A stretch of 64,000 nt of DNA from Pseudomonas leptonychotis (GTDB lineage: Bacteria; Pseudomonadota; Gammaproteobacteria; Pseudomonadales; Pseudomonadaceae). This document shows, in pieces, positions 1-9,913 of this stretch. A program made the position numbers and the translations under genes. The stretch covers positions 1,674,001 through 1,738,000 of the forward strand of contig NZ_RFLV01000001.1 of assembly GCF_004920405.1 (NCBI RefSeq), in the 5' to 3' direction. Position 1 is the first letter of the stretch. Every line of letters begins with the position of its first letter. Below the pieces are notes generated by a model. That model made no database searches and was not told the origin of the DNA. It saw only the letters and a program-made list of their open reading frames with translations.

Positions 1-996
1 GCCGAACCTGAGACCGGCACGCGTGGCGCGCCAGTAAAGGTCGCCGAGGGAGTTGTGCGGCAGCGGCGCGGCCAGGCTTTCCGATTCGGCGCAGGTTACA
101 CCCAGACGATCGGCATCGAGCAAGGACGGGCGTTGCACGGGCTCTTCAAAGCAACGCAGCAGAAAGCGCTGAGCGCGGCTCAAGGCGTGGCTGCGGTCAC
201 GCTCACCGAGGGTGTCGTGGAAGAAGCCGGGAAGGATGTGCATTTCTTTGCGCACGCTACCCAGGCGTTCGAAAAACTGCTGCTGGGGTTTGCGGTGCAC
301 CACGAAATCGGCGCCCGAGATCAGTAGTTGGGTTGGAATCTGGATGGCCTGGGCATCGGCCACCACGCGTTCTGCGGCGTCATACAGGCCGAGCAGCATG
401 TTCACTGAAATGGCGCGGGCGATCAGCGGGTCGGCATCGAAGGAGGTAATGCGTTCTGGGTCGTGGCTGAGGTATTTGGCTTTTACATAACTGTTGACGA
501 AAAAATTGCCGCGCAGCGCCCGCATCAGCTTGAGACCGGGGCGGGCGAAGGGCACGTAAAGCTTGACCTTGAAGGCTGGCGAGGCGAGTACCAAGGCACG
601 AATTTTCGGCGCGTAATCATGGGCCCAGGCCGACACCACCACCGCGCCGACGCTCTGCGCGAGCACGGCAATGTCTTCCACCACCATGTCGTGACTGGCG
701 CTGATGTGGTCGATAAAGGTCTGCACATCACGCACGCTGGTGGCGAAGCTCGGACTGTCGCCGCGCTCGCCGGGCGACAGTCCATGGCCGCGCGCGTCCC
801 AAGCGAAGAAGTCGAAGTCGGGCATGTTCAGTTCATCGACCAGATGGGCCATGCGTCCGCCGTGTTCGTGGCCACGGTGGAACATCACCACCGCGCGTTT
901 TGGCGCGGCGCCATCAGGGTTACTGGCTGGCCAGTGGCGGTAGAACAGTGCTACGCCGTCATGGGTGGTAAAGCTGAATTCTTGGGCTTCACGCAT
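1..996 (-). CDS. alpha/beta hydrolase, YnbC-like (partial, C-terminus outside window)
   Basis: The 332 visible codons run open to base 1, so the C-terminus is missing. The start ATG at 996 has AAGGATG upstream. The protein reads as a serine hydrolase: FDFFAWDARGHG oxyanion region, then the nucleophile elbow LAQSVGAVVV (AQSVG in place of the usual GxSxG), and a late GFFHDTLGE that could supply the catalytic His. Its start lies 10 bases from the end of a CDP-alcohol phosphatidyltransferase gene. The same pairing occurs in E. coli ynbA/ynbC, where YnbC carries a C-terminal methyltransferase domain. I infer that a methyltransferase may follow outside the window. The substrate is unknown; a lipid is likely. 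Confidence 0.8.
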   Translation of the reverse strand, partial: MREAQEFSFTTHDGVALFYRHWPASNPDGAAPKRAVVMFHRGHEHGGRMAHLVDELNMPDFDFFAWDARGHGLSPGERGDSPSFATSVRDVQTFIDHISASHDMVVEDIAVLAQSVGAVVVSAWAHDYAPKIRALVLASPAFKVKLYVPFARPGLKLMRALRGNFFVNSYVKAKYLSHDPERITSFDADPLIARAISVNMLLGLYDAAERVVADAQAIQIPTQLLISGADFVVHRKPQQQFFERLGSVRKEMHILPGFFHDTLGERDRSHALSRAQRFLLRCFEEPVQRPSLLDADRLGVTCAESESLAAPLPHNSLGDLYWRATRAGLRFG

Positions 997-1006
997 CGAG
1001 ACATCC

Positions 1007-1630
1007 TTATTTCGAGTTAGTTGGCTGCGCCGCTTCGGCCAGACCTTGGCGCACACGGTTATAGAGGGTGTAAAGCAACAGGGCGAGGATCACTGCGAGC
1101 AGGCCATTGAGCCAGACAGCGGGCAGCAATTCGCAGGCCACACCCGCACCGAGCACCCCAAAGCAGAAGGCACGGTCGCTTTTGCCCATGGGGCCGTCAT
1201 AGCGGCGTGAGGCGCCAACCATGGGCCCAAGTACGCCGGCGTATTCGCTGATCAAGGCAAACACCACCACCAGCACCACCAGCAGCGGCGAGACCCCGGG
1301 GAGCAAGGCGAAGGGCAGAAACAGGGCGCAGTCGGCGATCAGGTCGCAGAGCTCATTGAGGTAGGCGCCGAGCCGCGATTGTTGGCCGAACTCGCGAGCA
1401 AGCATGCCATCGACGGCATTCAACGCCATGCGCAGCAGCATCCATAGGGGAATCAGGGCGAATAGCCAGGTGTGCTGAGGCAGAGCCAGCAGCAGGATAC
1501 CGAGCAGAACGGAAACCACGGCGGCGAACAGGGTGACCTGATTGGCCGTGACGCCTCTGTCGTAGAGGCGCTTGACCCCCGGGCGCAGGAGGTTCTGAAA
1601 AGCCGGCTTGAGCTGATAAATGGAGAGCAT
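1007..1630 (-). CDS. CDP-alcohol phosphatidyltransferase, YnbA-like
   Basis: A 207-residue integral membrane protein with about six hydrophobic segments. Family enzymes exchange CMP on a CDP-alcohol such as CDP-diacylglycerol for a second alcohol. The signature region starts at NAVDGMLAREF and continues to GAYLNELCD. The canonical motif D-x2-D-G-x2-A-R-x8-G-x3-D-x3-D is kept in spacing, but the first and third Asp are Asn. Start ATG at 1630 has AAGGA about 10 bases upstream. It is followed after 10 bases by the hydrolase gene, so the two are probably co-transcribed. The alcohol substrate cannot be told, and the two substitutions leave activity open. Confidence 0.85.
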   Translation of the reverse strand: MLSIYQLKPAFQNLLRPGVKRLYDRGVTANQVTLFAAVVSVLLGILLLALPQHTWLFALIPLWMLLRMALNAVDGMLAREFGQQSRLGAYLNELCDLIADCALFLPFALLPGVSPLLVVLVVVFALISEYAGVLGPMVGASRRYDGPMGKSDRAFCFGVLGAGVACELLPAVWLNGLLAVILALLLYTLYNRVRQGLAEAAQPTNSK

Positions 1631-1877
1631 GGCGAAGAATTCCTTTTCGCTGCATGGGGTGTCGACCCAGCTTAGCTGCTTCGCTCCGTGCGCAGGTTAC
1701 TAAGACTGTGCGCGAGTGCCCGGTTTAGCGGGTTGGCCCGCGCAACGGCGCTGCTGAGGAAAACTTATCCCCTATCGCCTGGCGTCCCTGGTAGGGCATA
1801 AACGCGTTATTAATCAATAAATTGAAGCGTGTAATAGCACTTTGACGCTATTCGATACACAGCTTATCCACAATTGC

Positions 1878-2651
1878 TTAGGCTGGTGCCTGAGTGGCTT
1901 TCGGCTGGTTTTGCCCATGCAGTGAGCCGATATCGCGTTGCGCCTGGCTGACCCAGGCAAAGGCGCGGTCATTGAGTTCGGCAATGGCGCGTGGGCCTGT
2001 GCCTTCGGCATACATCGGCGGGCCGATAATTACCTGAACGGTGCCAGGGGTTTTGCGCCAGCCTTGCTTGGGCCAGAACTCGCCGGCGTTGTGGGCAATC
2101 GGTAGCACCGGCAGGTTTGCATTCACCGCGAGGGATGCACCGCCACGGCTGAATTTGCCTATCTGGCCGGGCGGAATGCGCGTGCCTTCCGGGAATACCA
2201 GCACCCAGGCGCCCTGCCCCAGGCGTTTGTGGCCAAGCTTGGCCAGCTGCTTGAGCGCGGCCTTGGGGTTGCTGCGGTCAATCGCGATGGGCTTGAGCAT
2301 GGCCATCGCCCAGCCGAAGAACGGCACATAGAGCAGTTCGCGCTTGACCACCTGGCTGAGCGGCTCGAAGTAGCCGCAGAGGAAGAAGGTTTCCCAGGTG
2401 CTCTGGTGTTTAGCCAGAATCACGCAGGGCTTATCAGGGATGTTTTCCAGTCCCTTGATCTCGTAGTTGATGCCGATCACCACTTTGGCCAACCAGGTGG
2501 CGCAGCGGCACCAGTTCTGCACAACAAAACGGTAGCGCGCACGAAACGGTAGAAAAGGCGCAACGAAGACGCTGAGGGTGCACCAGAAGAAGGCGCTGGA
2601 AGACAACAACAGATAGAAGAGGAAAGTTCTGAGGGTCTGCACTGTCGACAT
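1878..2651 (-). CDS. lptA: 1-acyl-sn-glycerol-3-phosphate acyltransferase (LptA/PlsC-like)
   Basis: A 257-residue PlsC-family acyltransferase of the inner membrane, expected to acylate lysophosphatidic acid in phospholipid synthesis. An N-terminal hydrophobic helix (LFYLLLSSSAFFWCTL) precedes the catalytic box AKHQSTWETF, an HX4E form of HX4D, and the phosphate-binding VFPEGTR. Position next to gmhB and glyS matches PA0005 of PAO1, which is called lptA there; it is unrelated to the LPS-transport protein of the same name. It lies 32 bases behind gmhB on the same strand. No strong ribosome site is visible at the ATG. Confidence 0.9.
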   Translation of the reverse strand: MSTVQTLRTFLFYLLLSSSAFFWCTLSVFVAPFLPFRARYRFVVQNWCRCATWLAKVVIGINYEIKGLENIPDKPCVILAKHQSTWETFFLCGYFEPLSQVVKRELLYVPFFGWAMAMLKPIAIDRSNPKAALKQLAKLGHKRLGQGAWVLVFPEGTRIPPGQIGKFSRGGASLAVNANLPVLPIAHNAGEFWPKQGWRKTPGTVQVIIGPPMYAEGTGPRAIAELNDRAFAWVSQAQRDIGSLHGQNQPKATQAPA

Positions 2652-2683
2652 GGGAGCTTTTACCGTCGCAGGCAGCGCCTGCT

Positions 2684-3217
2684 TTATAGGTGGAGAAGCT
2701 GATCGGCAACCGCCGCCAGATCATCGAATATCAGGGTGCCCGCCGGCAATCCTTTCGCCAGGGTGCGTTCGCCTTTGCCGGTTTTTACCAACACTGGCTG
2801 ACAGTCGACGGTTTTGGCCGCCGTCAGGTCACCGCTACTGTCGCCAACAAACCAGACGCCCTTGAGTGCTTCGCCATAGTACGCAGCAATCTGCTCAAGC
2901 ATGCCGGGTTTCGGTTTGCGGCAGGCGCAGCCCTCATCCGGGCCATGGATGCAGTGCACGATCAAACCGAGCTCACCGCCCTGCACCGCTACCAGTTCGC
3001 GTAGGCGCGCGTGCATGGCGTCCAGGGTGGCCAAGTCGTAATAGCCGCGGGCAACACCAGACTGGTTGGTGGCTACAGCGACGGTCCAGCCGGCTTGCGA
3101 CAGGCGCGCAATGGCCTCAATGGCGCCGGGCAGTGGGATCCACTCGTCGAGGTTTTTGATATAGGCGTCGGAGTCGTAATTGATGACGCCGTCGCGGTCG
3201 AGAATCAGCAGTTTCAT
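2684..3217 (-). CDS. gmhB: D-glycero-beta-D-manno-heptose 1,7-bisphosphate 7-phosphatase
   Basis: A 177-residue HAD-superfamily phosphatase that removes the 7-phosphate during ADP-heptose synthesis for LPS inner core, in the cytoplasm. The N-terminal LILDRDGVIN carries the nucleophile and acid/base Asp. The zinc loop CIHGPDEGCACRKPKPG is the hallmark of the GmhB branch. VGDSSGDLTAAK holds the Mg-binding acidic residues. Length is normal. In PAO1 the gene sits in the same place (PA0006). It is separated from glyS by a short palindromic repeat. Confidence 0.93.
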   Translation of the reverse strand: MKLLILDRDGVINYDSDAYIKNLDEWIPLPGAIEAIARLSQAGWTVAVATNQSGVARGYYDLATLDAMHARLRELVAVQGGELGLIVHCIHGPDEGCACRKPKPGMLEQIAAYYGEALKGVWFVGDSSGDLTAAKTVDCQPVLVKTGKGERTLAKGLPAGTLIFDDLAAVADQLLHL

Positions 3218-3226
3218 GCGTGTTCC

Positions 3227-3279
3227 GTAGGATGGGGAATAGATGGGTATCGGGGCTTACGCCCTTCAACCCATCCTAG
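3227..3279. repeat. palindromic intergenic repeat (GTAGGATGGG type)
   Basis: The arms TAGGATGGG (3228-3236) and CCCATCCTA (3270-3278) form an inverted repeat filling most of the glyS-gmhB gap. It resembles dispersed extragenic palindromes common in Pseudomonas. It could act as a transcript-processing or partial termination hairpin between the two genes. Confidence 0.6.
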
Positions 3280-3285
3280 GTTCCG

Positions 3286-5340
3286 TTAGCCCAGCACCGA
3301 GATATCGGCGACACCGAGGAACAGCCCGCGCAGCTTGGCCAGCAACGCGTAGCGGTTAGCCCGCACGGCCGGGTCTTCGGCGTTGACCATCACACCTTCG
3401 AAGAAGGCGTCCACCGGCTCGCGCAGGTTGGCCAGCTGGCTCAGCGCCAGGTTGTACTGACGGCCAGCGGCCAGCGGCTGTACCGCATGCTCGGCCTGCT
3501 GGATGGCGGCGTTGAGGGCGAACTCGCAAGGATTGTCGAAATAGTGAGCTTCGACGCTTACCGCGATCTGGCCTTCGGCCTTGCTCAGCAGGTTGGATAC
3601 GCGCTTGTTCGCTGCAGCCAGAGCGCTTGCCTGCGGCAATGCACGGAAGGCTTGCACGGCCTGCACGCGTTGATCGAAGTCCAACGGCGAGGTCGGGCTG
3701 ACCGCACGCACGGCTTGGTACACGGCCACTTCGACGCCTTCGTCTTCATAACGCGCGCGCAGGCGGTCGAAGATAAAGTCCTGCACCTGAGGGGCCAGGC
3801 CATCGGCCTTGATCTTGTCGCCGAACTGGCTGATGGCGAACGTGACTGCTTCGGCCAGATCCAGATCCAGCTGCTTCTCGATCAGAATCCGCAACACACC
3901 CAGCGCAGCGCGACGCAGGGCGTAGGGGTCCTTACTGCCGGTGGGCAGCATGCCGATGCCGAAGATGCCGACCAGGGTATCCAGCTTGTCAGCCAGGGCC
4001 ACGGCGGCACCGGTAAGGGTGCTCGGCAATTCGGCGCCAGCACCACGCGGCATGTATTGCTCGTTCAGCGCCAGGGCCACGTCTTCGGCTTCGCCGTCAT
4101 GCTTGGCGTAGTAGTAACCGGCGATGCCCTGCATTTCCGGGAACTCGCCAACCATCTCGCTGGCCAGGTCACATTTGCACAGCAGGCCGGCGCGCGCGGC
4201 GTTAGTCGCATTGCCAGCGGTGCGCTCGGCGATAAAACCGGCCAGCGCGGACACCCGCTGGGCTTTGTCATAGACCGAACCGAGCTGGGCCTGGAACACC
4301 ACATTGGCCAGGCGCTCGTTGAAGCTTTCCAGCTTCTGCTTCTTATCTTGCTTGAAGAAGAACTCGGCATCGGTCAGGCGTGGACGCACGACCTTTTCGT
4401 TGCCGGAAATGATCTGTATCGGGTCTTTGCTTTCGATGTTGGCCACGGTGATAAAGCGTGGCAGCAGCTTGCCGTTGGCATCCAGCAGGCAGAAGTATTT
4501 CTGGTTGTCCTGCATGGTGATGATCAGCGCTTCTTGCGGCACCTCGAGGAAGCGTTCCTCGAAGGAGCACACCAGCGGCACCGGCCACTCGACCAAAGCA
4601 CTGACTTCATCGAGCAAGGCGGGCGGCACAATGGCGGTGCCCTGCTGTTCGGCGGCAAGCTGGTCGATACGTGCGGCAATTTGCGCACGACGTTCGGCGA
4701 AATCGGCGATCACGTAGGCGGCGCGCAGGTCCTCGGCGTAGTTGGCCGGCGCGCTGATGCGCACCTCGTGATTAGCGTGGAAGCGATGGCCACGGGACAC
4801 CCGGCCGGACTGCTGGGCGAGGATTTCGCAGTCGATCACCTCATCACCAAACAGCATCACCAGCCACTGGCTTGGGCGGACGAACTCGGTTTTGCGCGCG
4901 CCCCAGCGCATGCGCTTAGGGATAGGCAATTCGTTCAGCGAGGTTTCGACGATAGCTGACAGCAAGCCAGCAGCGGCTTGGCCCGGAATGCTCTGGCTGA
5001 ATTTCAGCTTAGGGCCGCTCTGGTCGATGGCGCTCAGTTCAACGCCACACTTCTTGGCGAAGCCGAGGGCGGCCTGAGTCGGATTACCGTCTTTGTCGAA
5101 CGCCGCCTGTACGGGTGGGCCGTCGAGGTTCTGGGTGCGATCGGCTTGTTGTTCTTCAAGCTGTTCGATCAACACGGCCAGACGACGCGGCGCGGCGTAA
5201 TAGCGGCTGGCGCTGTAGGACAGGCCGGCGGCTTTCAAGCCTTTTTCGATACCAGCCAGGAAGGCCTCACCGAGGGTTTTCAGGGCTTTCGGCGGCAGCT
5301 CTTCGGTGCCCAGTTCTACCAGGAAATCACGCGCACTCAT
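3286..5340 (-). CDS. glyS: glycyl-tRNA synthetase beta subunit
   Basis: A 684-residue beta chain of the alpha2beta2 bacterial glycyl-tRNA synthetase, contributing tRNA recognition. The start [20 protein letters not shown] is typical for GlyS, and length is normal. [16 protein letters not shown] and the HD-like central part are readable. The start ATG at 5340 overlaps the end of glyQ by four bases, indicating translational coupling. A 490-codon open frame on the opposite strand inside this gene is a shadow. Confidence 0.97.
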   Translation of the reverse strand: MSARDFLVELGTEELPPKALKTLGEAFLAGIEKGLKAAGLSYSASRYYAAPRRLAVLIEQLEEQQADRTQNLDGPPVQAAFDKDGNPTQAALGFAKKCGVELSAIDQSGPKLKFSQSIPGQAAAGLLSAIVETSLNELPIPKRMRWGARKTEFVRPSQWLVMLFGDEVIDCEILAQQSGRVSRGHRFHANHEVRISAPANYAEDLRAAYVIADFAERRAQIAARIDQLAAEQQGTAIVPPALLDEVSALVEWPVPLVCSFEERFLEVPQEALIITMQDNQKYFCLLDANGKLLPRFITVANIESKDPIQIISGNEKVVRPRLTDAEFFFKQDKKQKLESFNERLANVVFQAQLGSVYDKAQRVSALAGFIAERTAGNATNAARAGLLCKCDLASEMVGEFPEMQGIAGYYYAKHDGEAEDVALALNEQYMPRGAGAELPSTLTGAAVALADKLDTLVGIFGIGMLPTGSKDPYALRRAALGVLRILIEKQLDLDLAEAVTFAISQFGDKIKADGLAPQVQDFIFDRLRARYEDEGVEVAVYQAVRAVSPTSPLDFDQRVQAVQAFRALPQASALAAANKRVSNLLSKAEGQIAVSVEAHYFDNPCEFALNAAIQQAEHAVQPLAAGRQYNLALSQLANLREPVDAFFEGVMVNAEDPAVRANRYALLAKLRGLFLGVADISVLG

Positions 5341-6284
5341 TCTGCTGCCTCCAGCTTGGCTAACACTTCATCACGCAGGTCGGGGGTGGCGAGCGGGAAG
5401 CCCAGTTTGCGCCGCGCTTGCAGGTAGCTCTGCGCCACCGCACGGGCCAGGGCGCGCACGCGCAGGATGTATTGTTGACGCGCGGTCACCGAGATCGCCC
5501 GGCGTGCATCCAGCAGGTTGAAGGTGTGCGAGGCCTTGAGCACCATCTCGTAGGTCGGCAGCGGCAGCTCCAGCTCGATCAGGCGGTTGGCTTCTGACTC
5601 ATAGAAGTCGAACAGCTCAAACAGCTTCTCGACGTTGGCGTGTTCAAAGTTGTAGGTGGATTGCTCCACTTCGTTTTGATGGAACACGTCGCCGTAGGTC
5701 ACTTTGCCGAACTGGCCGTCGGTCCACACCAGGTCGTAGACCGAGTCCACACCCTGGATGTACATGGCCAAGCGTTCCAGGCCGTAGGTGATCTCGCCGG
5801 TCACCGGGTAGCACTCGATGCCGCCCACTTGCTGGAAGTAGGTGAACTGGGTGACTTCCATGCCGTTCAGCCAGATTTCCCAGCCCAGACCCCAGGCGCC
5901 GAGGGTCGGCGATTCCCAGTTGTCTTCAACAAAACGGATGTCGTGTACCAGTGGGTCGATGCCGATGGCTTTCAGCGAGCCGAGGTACAGCTCCTGGAAG
6001 TTTTCCGGATTCGGCTTCAACACCACCTGAAATTGGTAGTAGTGCTGCAGGCGATTGGGGTTCTCACCGTAGCGGCCGTCGGCAGGACGACGGGAAGGCT
6101 GCACATAGGCGGCGTTCCAGGTCTCAGGACCGATGGCACGTAGGAACGTGGCGGTGTGGAAGGTGCCTGCGCCCATTTCCATATCGTAGGGTTGCAACAC
6201 CACGCAGCCCTGCTCAGCCCAGTACTGTTGCAGGGCGAGGATCAAGTCTTGGAAGGTGCGCACGGCAGGCGTAGTCTGGCTCAC
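5337..6284 (-). CDS. glyQ: glycyl-tRNA synthetase alpha subunit
   Basis: A 315-residue catalytic alpha chain that forms glycyl-adenylate and charges tRNA-Gly. The class II core is plain: [17 protein letters not shown] near the N-terminus, then [14 protein letters not shown] and [16 protein letters not shown] set the start at GTG 6284 (VSQTTPAV...), because homologues begin MSQTTPAV; an in-frame upstream ATG would add 39 unrelated residues. It is divergent from tag with 66 bases between and is the first gene of glyQ-glyS-gmhB-lptA. Confidence 0.95.
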   Translation of the reverse strand: MSQTTPAVRTFQDLILALQQYWAEQGCVVLQPYDMEMGAGTFHTATFLRAIGPETWNAAYVQPSRRPADGRYGENPNRLQHYYQFQVVLKPNPENFQELYLGSLKAIGIDPLVHDIRFVEDNWESPTLGAWGLGWEIWLNGMEVTQFTYFQQVGGIECYPVTGEITYGLERLAMYIQGVDSVYDLVWTDGQFGKVTYGDVFHQNEVEQSTYNFEHANVEKLFELFDFYESEANRLIELELPLPTYEMVLKASHTFNLLDARRAISVTARQQYILRVRALARAVAQSYLQARRKLGFPLATPDLRDEVLAKLEAAE

Positions 6285-6350
6285 AAATTTCACCCGTACT
6301 TTGGCGGCTTCAGAAAGTCCGCGAGTATACCGAAGCTCAGGAAAACCCGC

Positions 6351-6908
6351 ATGCCACGCTGCTTCTGGTGCACCGATGATCCGTTGTATATCGCCTATCA
6401 CGATCAGGAATGGGGCGTGCCGCAGCGCGATCCGCAGGTGTTGTTCGAGCTGCTGTTGCTGGAGGGTTTCCAGGCCGGGCTGTCGTGGATCACCGTGCTA
6501 AAGAAGCGTGAGCGCTACCGCGAAGTGCTGTTTGGCTTCGATGTGCAGCGTCTGGCGGGGCTTACGGATGAGTACATCGAAAACACGCTGATGCAGGATG
6601 CCGGGATTATCCGTAATCGCCTTAAGCTTCAGGCCGTGCGCAAGAACGCCCAAGCCTGGCTCAAGTTGGAAGACCCGTCGGCACTGCTTTGGTCGTTTGT
6701 CGGTGGCGCGCCTAAGGTCAATCATTTCAGCGAGCGTAGTCAGGTACCGGCGATCACCACCGAAGCCGTGGCCATGAGCAAGGCGCTGAAGAAGGCTGGC
6801 TTCACCTTTGTCGGGCCGACCATCTGTTATGCCTATATGCAGGCCGCCGGGATGGTCATGGATCACACCACCGACTGCGACCGCTACGCACACCTGAGCA
6901 CCCGCTAG
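6351..6908 (+). CDS. tag: DNA-3-methyladenine glycosylase I
   Basis: A 185-residue base-excision repair enzyme that removes 3-methyladenine from alkylated DNA. The start [20 protein letters not shown] gives the zinc-binding Cys and His, and the C-terminal [10 protein letters not shown] gives the second His/Cys pair. The [17 protein letters not shown] stretch is diagnostic of the Tag family. I chose ATG 6351 over in-frame codons upstream, which would run through the glyQ promoter. The order glyQ-tag-acyltransferase matches PAO1. Confidence 0.96.
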   Translation: MPRCFWCTDDPLYIAYHDQEWGVPQRDPQVLFELLLLEGFQAGLSWITVLKKRERYREVLFGFDVQRLAGLTDEYIENTLMQDAGIIRNRLKLQAVRKNAQAWLKLEDPSALLWSFVGGAPKVNHFSERSQVPAITTEAVAMSKALKKAGFTFVGPTICYAYMQAAGMVMDHTTDCDRYAHLSTR

Positions 6909-6953
6909 CTCTGGTGGTTACAATAAGCGCCTTTTGATCGGCTGGAGTTGCCT

Positions 6954-7841
6954 GTGGAAAAGCTCAAAGGTGCCCTGGTGGTGGGCTTTCTGCGTTTATT
7001 TGCCTTGCTGCCATGGCGCGCTGTGCAGGCCGTTGGGGCGGCGATTGGCTGGTTGATGTGGAAACTGCCCAACAGCTCACGTGAGGTGGCGGGCATCAAC
7101 CTGCGCAAATGCTTTCCCGAATTGGATGACGCCGCGCATCAGCGCCTGTTGCGCGATTCATTGATGGATATCGGCAGAACCCTGACCGAAAGCGCCTGCG
7201 CCTGGATCTGGCCGGCGCAAAAATCCATCGGCTTGGTGCGCGAAGTCGAAGGCCTGGACGTGCTCAAGGACGCCCTGGCCAGCGGCAAGGGCGTGGTCGG
7301 CATCACCAGCCATCTGGGCAACTGGGAAGTGCTTAATCACTTCTATTGCGCGCAGTGCAAACCGATTATTTTCTTCCGACCGCCGAAGTTGAAAGCCGTC
7401 GACGACCTGCTGCGCCAACAGCGTGTGCAGCTGGGTAATCGTGTTGCACCATCGACCAAAGAGGGCATCCTCAGTGTGATCAAAGAGGTGCGTCGCGGTG
7501 GTGCGGTGGGGATTCCCGCCGATCCTGAGCCGAGCCTGTCTTCTGGCGTATTTGTACCCTTCCTCGGCACTGAGGCGCTGACCAGCAAGTTTGTGGCCGG
7601 CATGTTGAGTGGCGGCAAAGCCTGCGGGGTGTTCCTGCATGCGCTGCGCCTGCCGGATGGTTCGGGCTTCAAGGTGATCCTGGAAGCGGCGCCGGAAGAG
7701 ATGTACAGCAGCGACACGGCCACCGCTGTGGCCGCGATGAGTTCGGTGATTGAGCGTTATGTGCGGGCTTATCCCAGCCAATATATGTGGAGCATGAAGC
7801 GCTTCAAAAAGCGCCCGCCAGGCGAAGCTAAATGGTACTGA
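6954..7841 (+). CDS. htrB: lipid A biosynthesis lauroyl acyltransferase (HtrB/LpxL family)
   Basis: A 295-residue inner-membrane acyltransferase expected to add a secondary acyl chain to lipid A. An N-terminal helix (LVVGFLRLFALLPW) is followed by the catalytic box TSHLGNWEVLN (HX4E form) and by GIPADPEPS. The start is GTG 6954: TGGAG at 6943-6947 gives six-base spacing, while TTG at 6948 would touch the ribosome site. It matches PA0011 by position and N-terminus (VEKLKGALVVG). Confidence 0.92.
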   Translation: MEKLKGALVVGFLRLFALLPWRAVQAVGAAIGWLMWKLPNSSREVAGINLRKCFPELDDAAHQRLLRDSLMDIGRTLTESACAWIWPAQKSIGLVREVEGLDVLKDALASGKGVVGITSHLGNWEVLNHFYCAQCKPIIFFRPPKLKAVDDLLRQQRVQLGNRVAPSTKEGILSVIKEVRRGGAVGIPADPEPSLSSGVFVPFLGTEALTSKFVAGMLSGGKACGVFLHALRLPDGSGFKVILEAAPEEMYSSDTATAVAAMSSVIERYVRAYPSQYMWSMKRFKKRPPGEAKWY

Positions 7842-7920
7842 GCGTTAAGGATAAGCACGTGTGTTGCAGGGTAAGCGTGCTCTCGACTAGGCTGCTAACA
7901 CTTCCCACGACGGATGCCGT

Positions 7921-8190
7921 ATGAGTAACAGTCGAAAGAGTCTCCGCACCCCGCTCAAGGTTCGCCTGCGCATTGATCATCCGGTGCACGGCGAAATGTT
8001 GGTTACCACCCGGGATATCTCCGAATGCGGTGTGTATGTGTTGATCGATCAAGCGCAGAACATGCTGGCTATGGGCGAGCGGGTGCAGGGTCAGGTGCAA
8101 GGTTTGCCGATGGAGGCGCCGATTCTCTCGCTTGAGGTGGTGCGTGTTGAAGCCTTAGGTGTTGGCCTGCGTTTTGTGCAGGCCGAGTAG
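7921..8190 (+). CDS. PilZ-domain c-di-GMP-binding protein
   Basis: An 89-residue single-domain PilZ protein, cytoplasmic. The c-di-GMP-binding signature is present: an Arg-rich N-terminal switch (RKSLRTPLKVRLRI) followed by TRDISECGVYV, which fits the (D/N)xSxxG motif. PilZ adaptors bind c-di-GMP and change partner activity. The counterpart in PAO1 is PA0012. The partner here is unknown. No effector domain is attached. Confidence 0.88.
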   Translation: MSNSRKSLRTPLKVRLRIDHPVHGEMLVTTRDISECGVYVLIDQAQNMLAMGERVQGQVQGLPMEAPILSLEVVRVEALGVGLRFVQAE

Positions 8191-8200
8191 CCGCCGCAGG

Positions 8201-8518
8201 CTATTGAGCGCGTTTATCCAGACGTTTTAGAAACACCGTAATTTCCTTGCCTGCCTGTTTGTCACCCTTCTCGTCTGCGACCCGCAAGCCCTGTGTCCAG
8301 GCCGCTCGCGCCTGATCAATCAGCCCCTGCTTGTTCAGCGCTTGGCCGAGTAGCTTCCAGGCGGCTGAATATTGCGGATCGAACTGTACGCAGTGTTGCA
8401 GGTGTTCGGCGGCACGCGCCAGCTCTCCCGCATCCAGATAGCCCTTGCCCAGGCCGAAGCGTAGCAGCGCGTTGTCCATGCCTTTGGTCAGCATTTTTTC
8501 CAGGGCTTCAGTGCTCAT
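8201..8518 (-). CDS. tetratricopeptide-repeat protein
   Basis: A 105-residue soluble protein with TPR helices: LLRFGLGKGYLDAGELARAA, then WKLLGQALNKQGLIDQARAAW. No signal peptide is visible. TPR modules hold protein complexes together, but the partner is unknown. It is the last gene of the def-fmt-rsmB-trkA series, 9 bases behind trkA. A similar small TPR gene lies beside trkA in other pseudomonads. Confidence 0.85.
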   Translation of the reverse strand: MSTEALEKMLTKGMDNALLRFGLGKGYLDAGELARAAEHLQHCVQFDPQYSAAWKLLGQALNKQGLIDQARAAWTQGLRVADEKGDKQAGKEITVFLKRLDKRAQ

Positions 8519-8527
8519 TAGCGATTC

Positions 8528-9901
8528 CTAGAAGAAAGTCAGGCCGACTTGGAACAGCCGCTCGGCATCGCGGATGTACTTCTTGTCGACCAAGAACAGG
8601 ATCACATGATCGCCGGACTCAATGACCGTTGCGTCATGCGCAATCAGGACTTCTTCATTACGAATGATCGCGCCAATGGTGGTGCCAGGGGGCAGCGCGA
8701 TATCCTGAATGGCGCGGCCCACGACCTTGCTCGACTTGGAGTCGCCGTGGGCAATCGCCTCGATGGCCTCTGCCGCGCCACGTCGCAAGCTGTGCACGCT
8801 TTCAATATCGCCACGGCGTACGTGGGTCAGCAGGGTGCCGATGGTCGCCATCTGCGGGCTGATGGCGATATCGATTTCGCCGCCCTGCACCAGGTCGACG
8901 TAGGCCGGGTTGTTGATGATGGTCATCACCTTGCGTGCGCCGAGGCGCTTGGCCAGCAAGGACGACATGATGTTGGCTTCGTCGTCGTTGGTCAGGGCCA
9001 GGAAGATGTCAGCGTCGCTGATGTTCTCTTCCACCAACAGGTCGCGGTCCGAGGCGCTGCCCTGCAACACGATGGTGCTGTCGAGAGTTTCTGAGAGGTA
9101 GCGGCAGCGCGCCGGGTTCATCTCGATGATCTTCACCTGATAGCGACTTTCGATCGCTTCGGCCAGGCGCTCGCCGATGTGTCCGCCGCCTGCAATAACG
9201 ACCTTTTTGTAGCTGTCTTCCATGCGGCGCATTTCGCTCATCACTGCGCGGATATGCGCTTTGGCGGCAATGAAGAATACCTCGTCGTCGGCTTCGATCA
9301 CCGTGTCGCCTTGCGGCATGATCGCTCGGTTACGGCGGAAGATCGCTGCCACGCGGGTGTCGACGTTGGGCATGTGTTCGCGCAGCTGACGCAGCTGCTG
9401 GCCGACCAGAGGCCCGCCGTAATAGGCCTTGACCGCGACCAGCTGGGCTTTGCCACCGGCGAAGTCGATCACCTGCAAGGCGCCGGGGTATTCGATCAGG
9501 CGCTTGATGTAGTTAGTCACCACTTGCTCAGGGCTGATCAGCACATCGACCGGAATTGATTCGTTGCTGAATAGGCCGCTGCGGGTCAGGTAGGCGGCTT
9601 CGCGAACCCGGGCGATTTTAGTTGGAGTGTGGAACAGGGTGTAGGCGACTTGGCAGGCGATCATGTTGATTTCGTCGCTGTTGGTCACGGCCACCAGCAT
9701 GTCGGCATCGTCCGCGCCGGCTTGGCGCAGCACCGTGGGAAACGAGCCGCGGCCTTGCACGGTGCGGATATCCAGGCGGTCGCTGAGGGCACGCAAACGT
9801 TCGCCGTCGGTGTCGACTACGGTGATGTCATTGGCCTCGCTGGCCAGGTGTTCCGCCAGGGTGCCGCCGACTTGGCCCGCACCGAGAATGATGATCTTCA
9901 T
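8528..9901 (-). CDS. trkA: Trk system potassium uptake regulatory protein TrkA
   Basis: A 457-residue peripheral membrane protein that gates the TrkH/TrkG potassium channel in response to nucleotides. It contains two Rossmann/TrkA-C repeats: [16 protein letters not shown] at the N-terminus and [17 protein letters not shown] in the middle, each followed by an acidic strand and a TrkA-C domain ([18 protein letters not shown]). Length matches E. coli TrkA. It lies 12 bases behind rsmB. No channel subunit gene is in the window. Confidence 0.96.
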   Translation of the reverse strand: MKIIILGAGQVGGTLAEHLASEANDITVVDTDGERLRALSDRLDIRTVQGRGSFPTVLRQAGADDADMLVAVTNSDEINMIACQVAYTLFHTPTKIARVREAAYLTRSGLFSNESIPVDVLISPEQVVTNYIKRLIEYPGALQVIDFAGGKAQLVAVKAYYGGPLVGQQLRQLREHMPNVDTRVAAIFRRNRAIMPQGDTVIEADDEVFFIAAKAHIRAVMSEMRRMEDSYKKVVIAGGGHIGERLAEAIESRYQVKIIEMNPARCRYLSETLDSTIVLQGSASDRDLLVEENISDADIFLALTNDDEANIMSSLLAKRLGARKVMTIINNPAYVDLVQGGEIDIAISPQMATIGTLLTHVRRGDIESVHSLRRGAAEAIEAIAHGDSKSSKVVGRAIQDIALPPGTTIGAIIRNEEVLIAHDATVIESGDHVILFLVDKKYIRDAERLFQVGLTFF

Positions 9902-9913
9902 GCAGTCTGTTCC

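Noticed and set aside
1864..1872. TTATCCACA, a perfect DnaA box
   Set aside because: A single box with no cluster or AT-rich unwinding element. Origin proximity is suggested by gene order, but this does not mark oriC.
3487..4959. 490-codon plus-strand frame inside glyS
   Set aside because: Shadow of glyS; no ribosome site and no recognisable domain.
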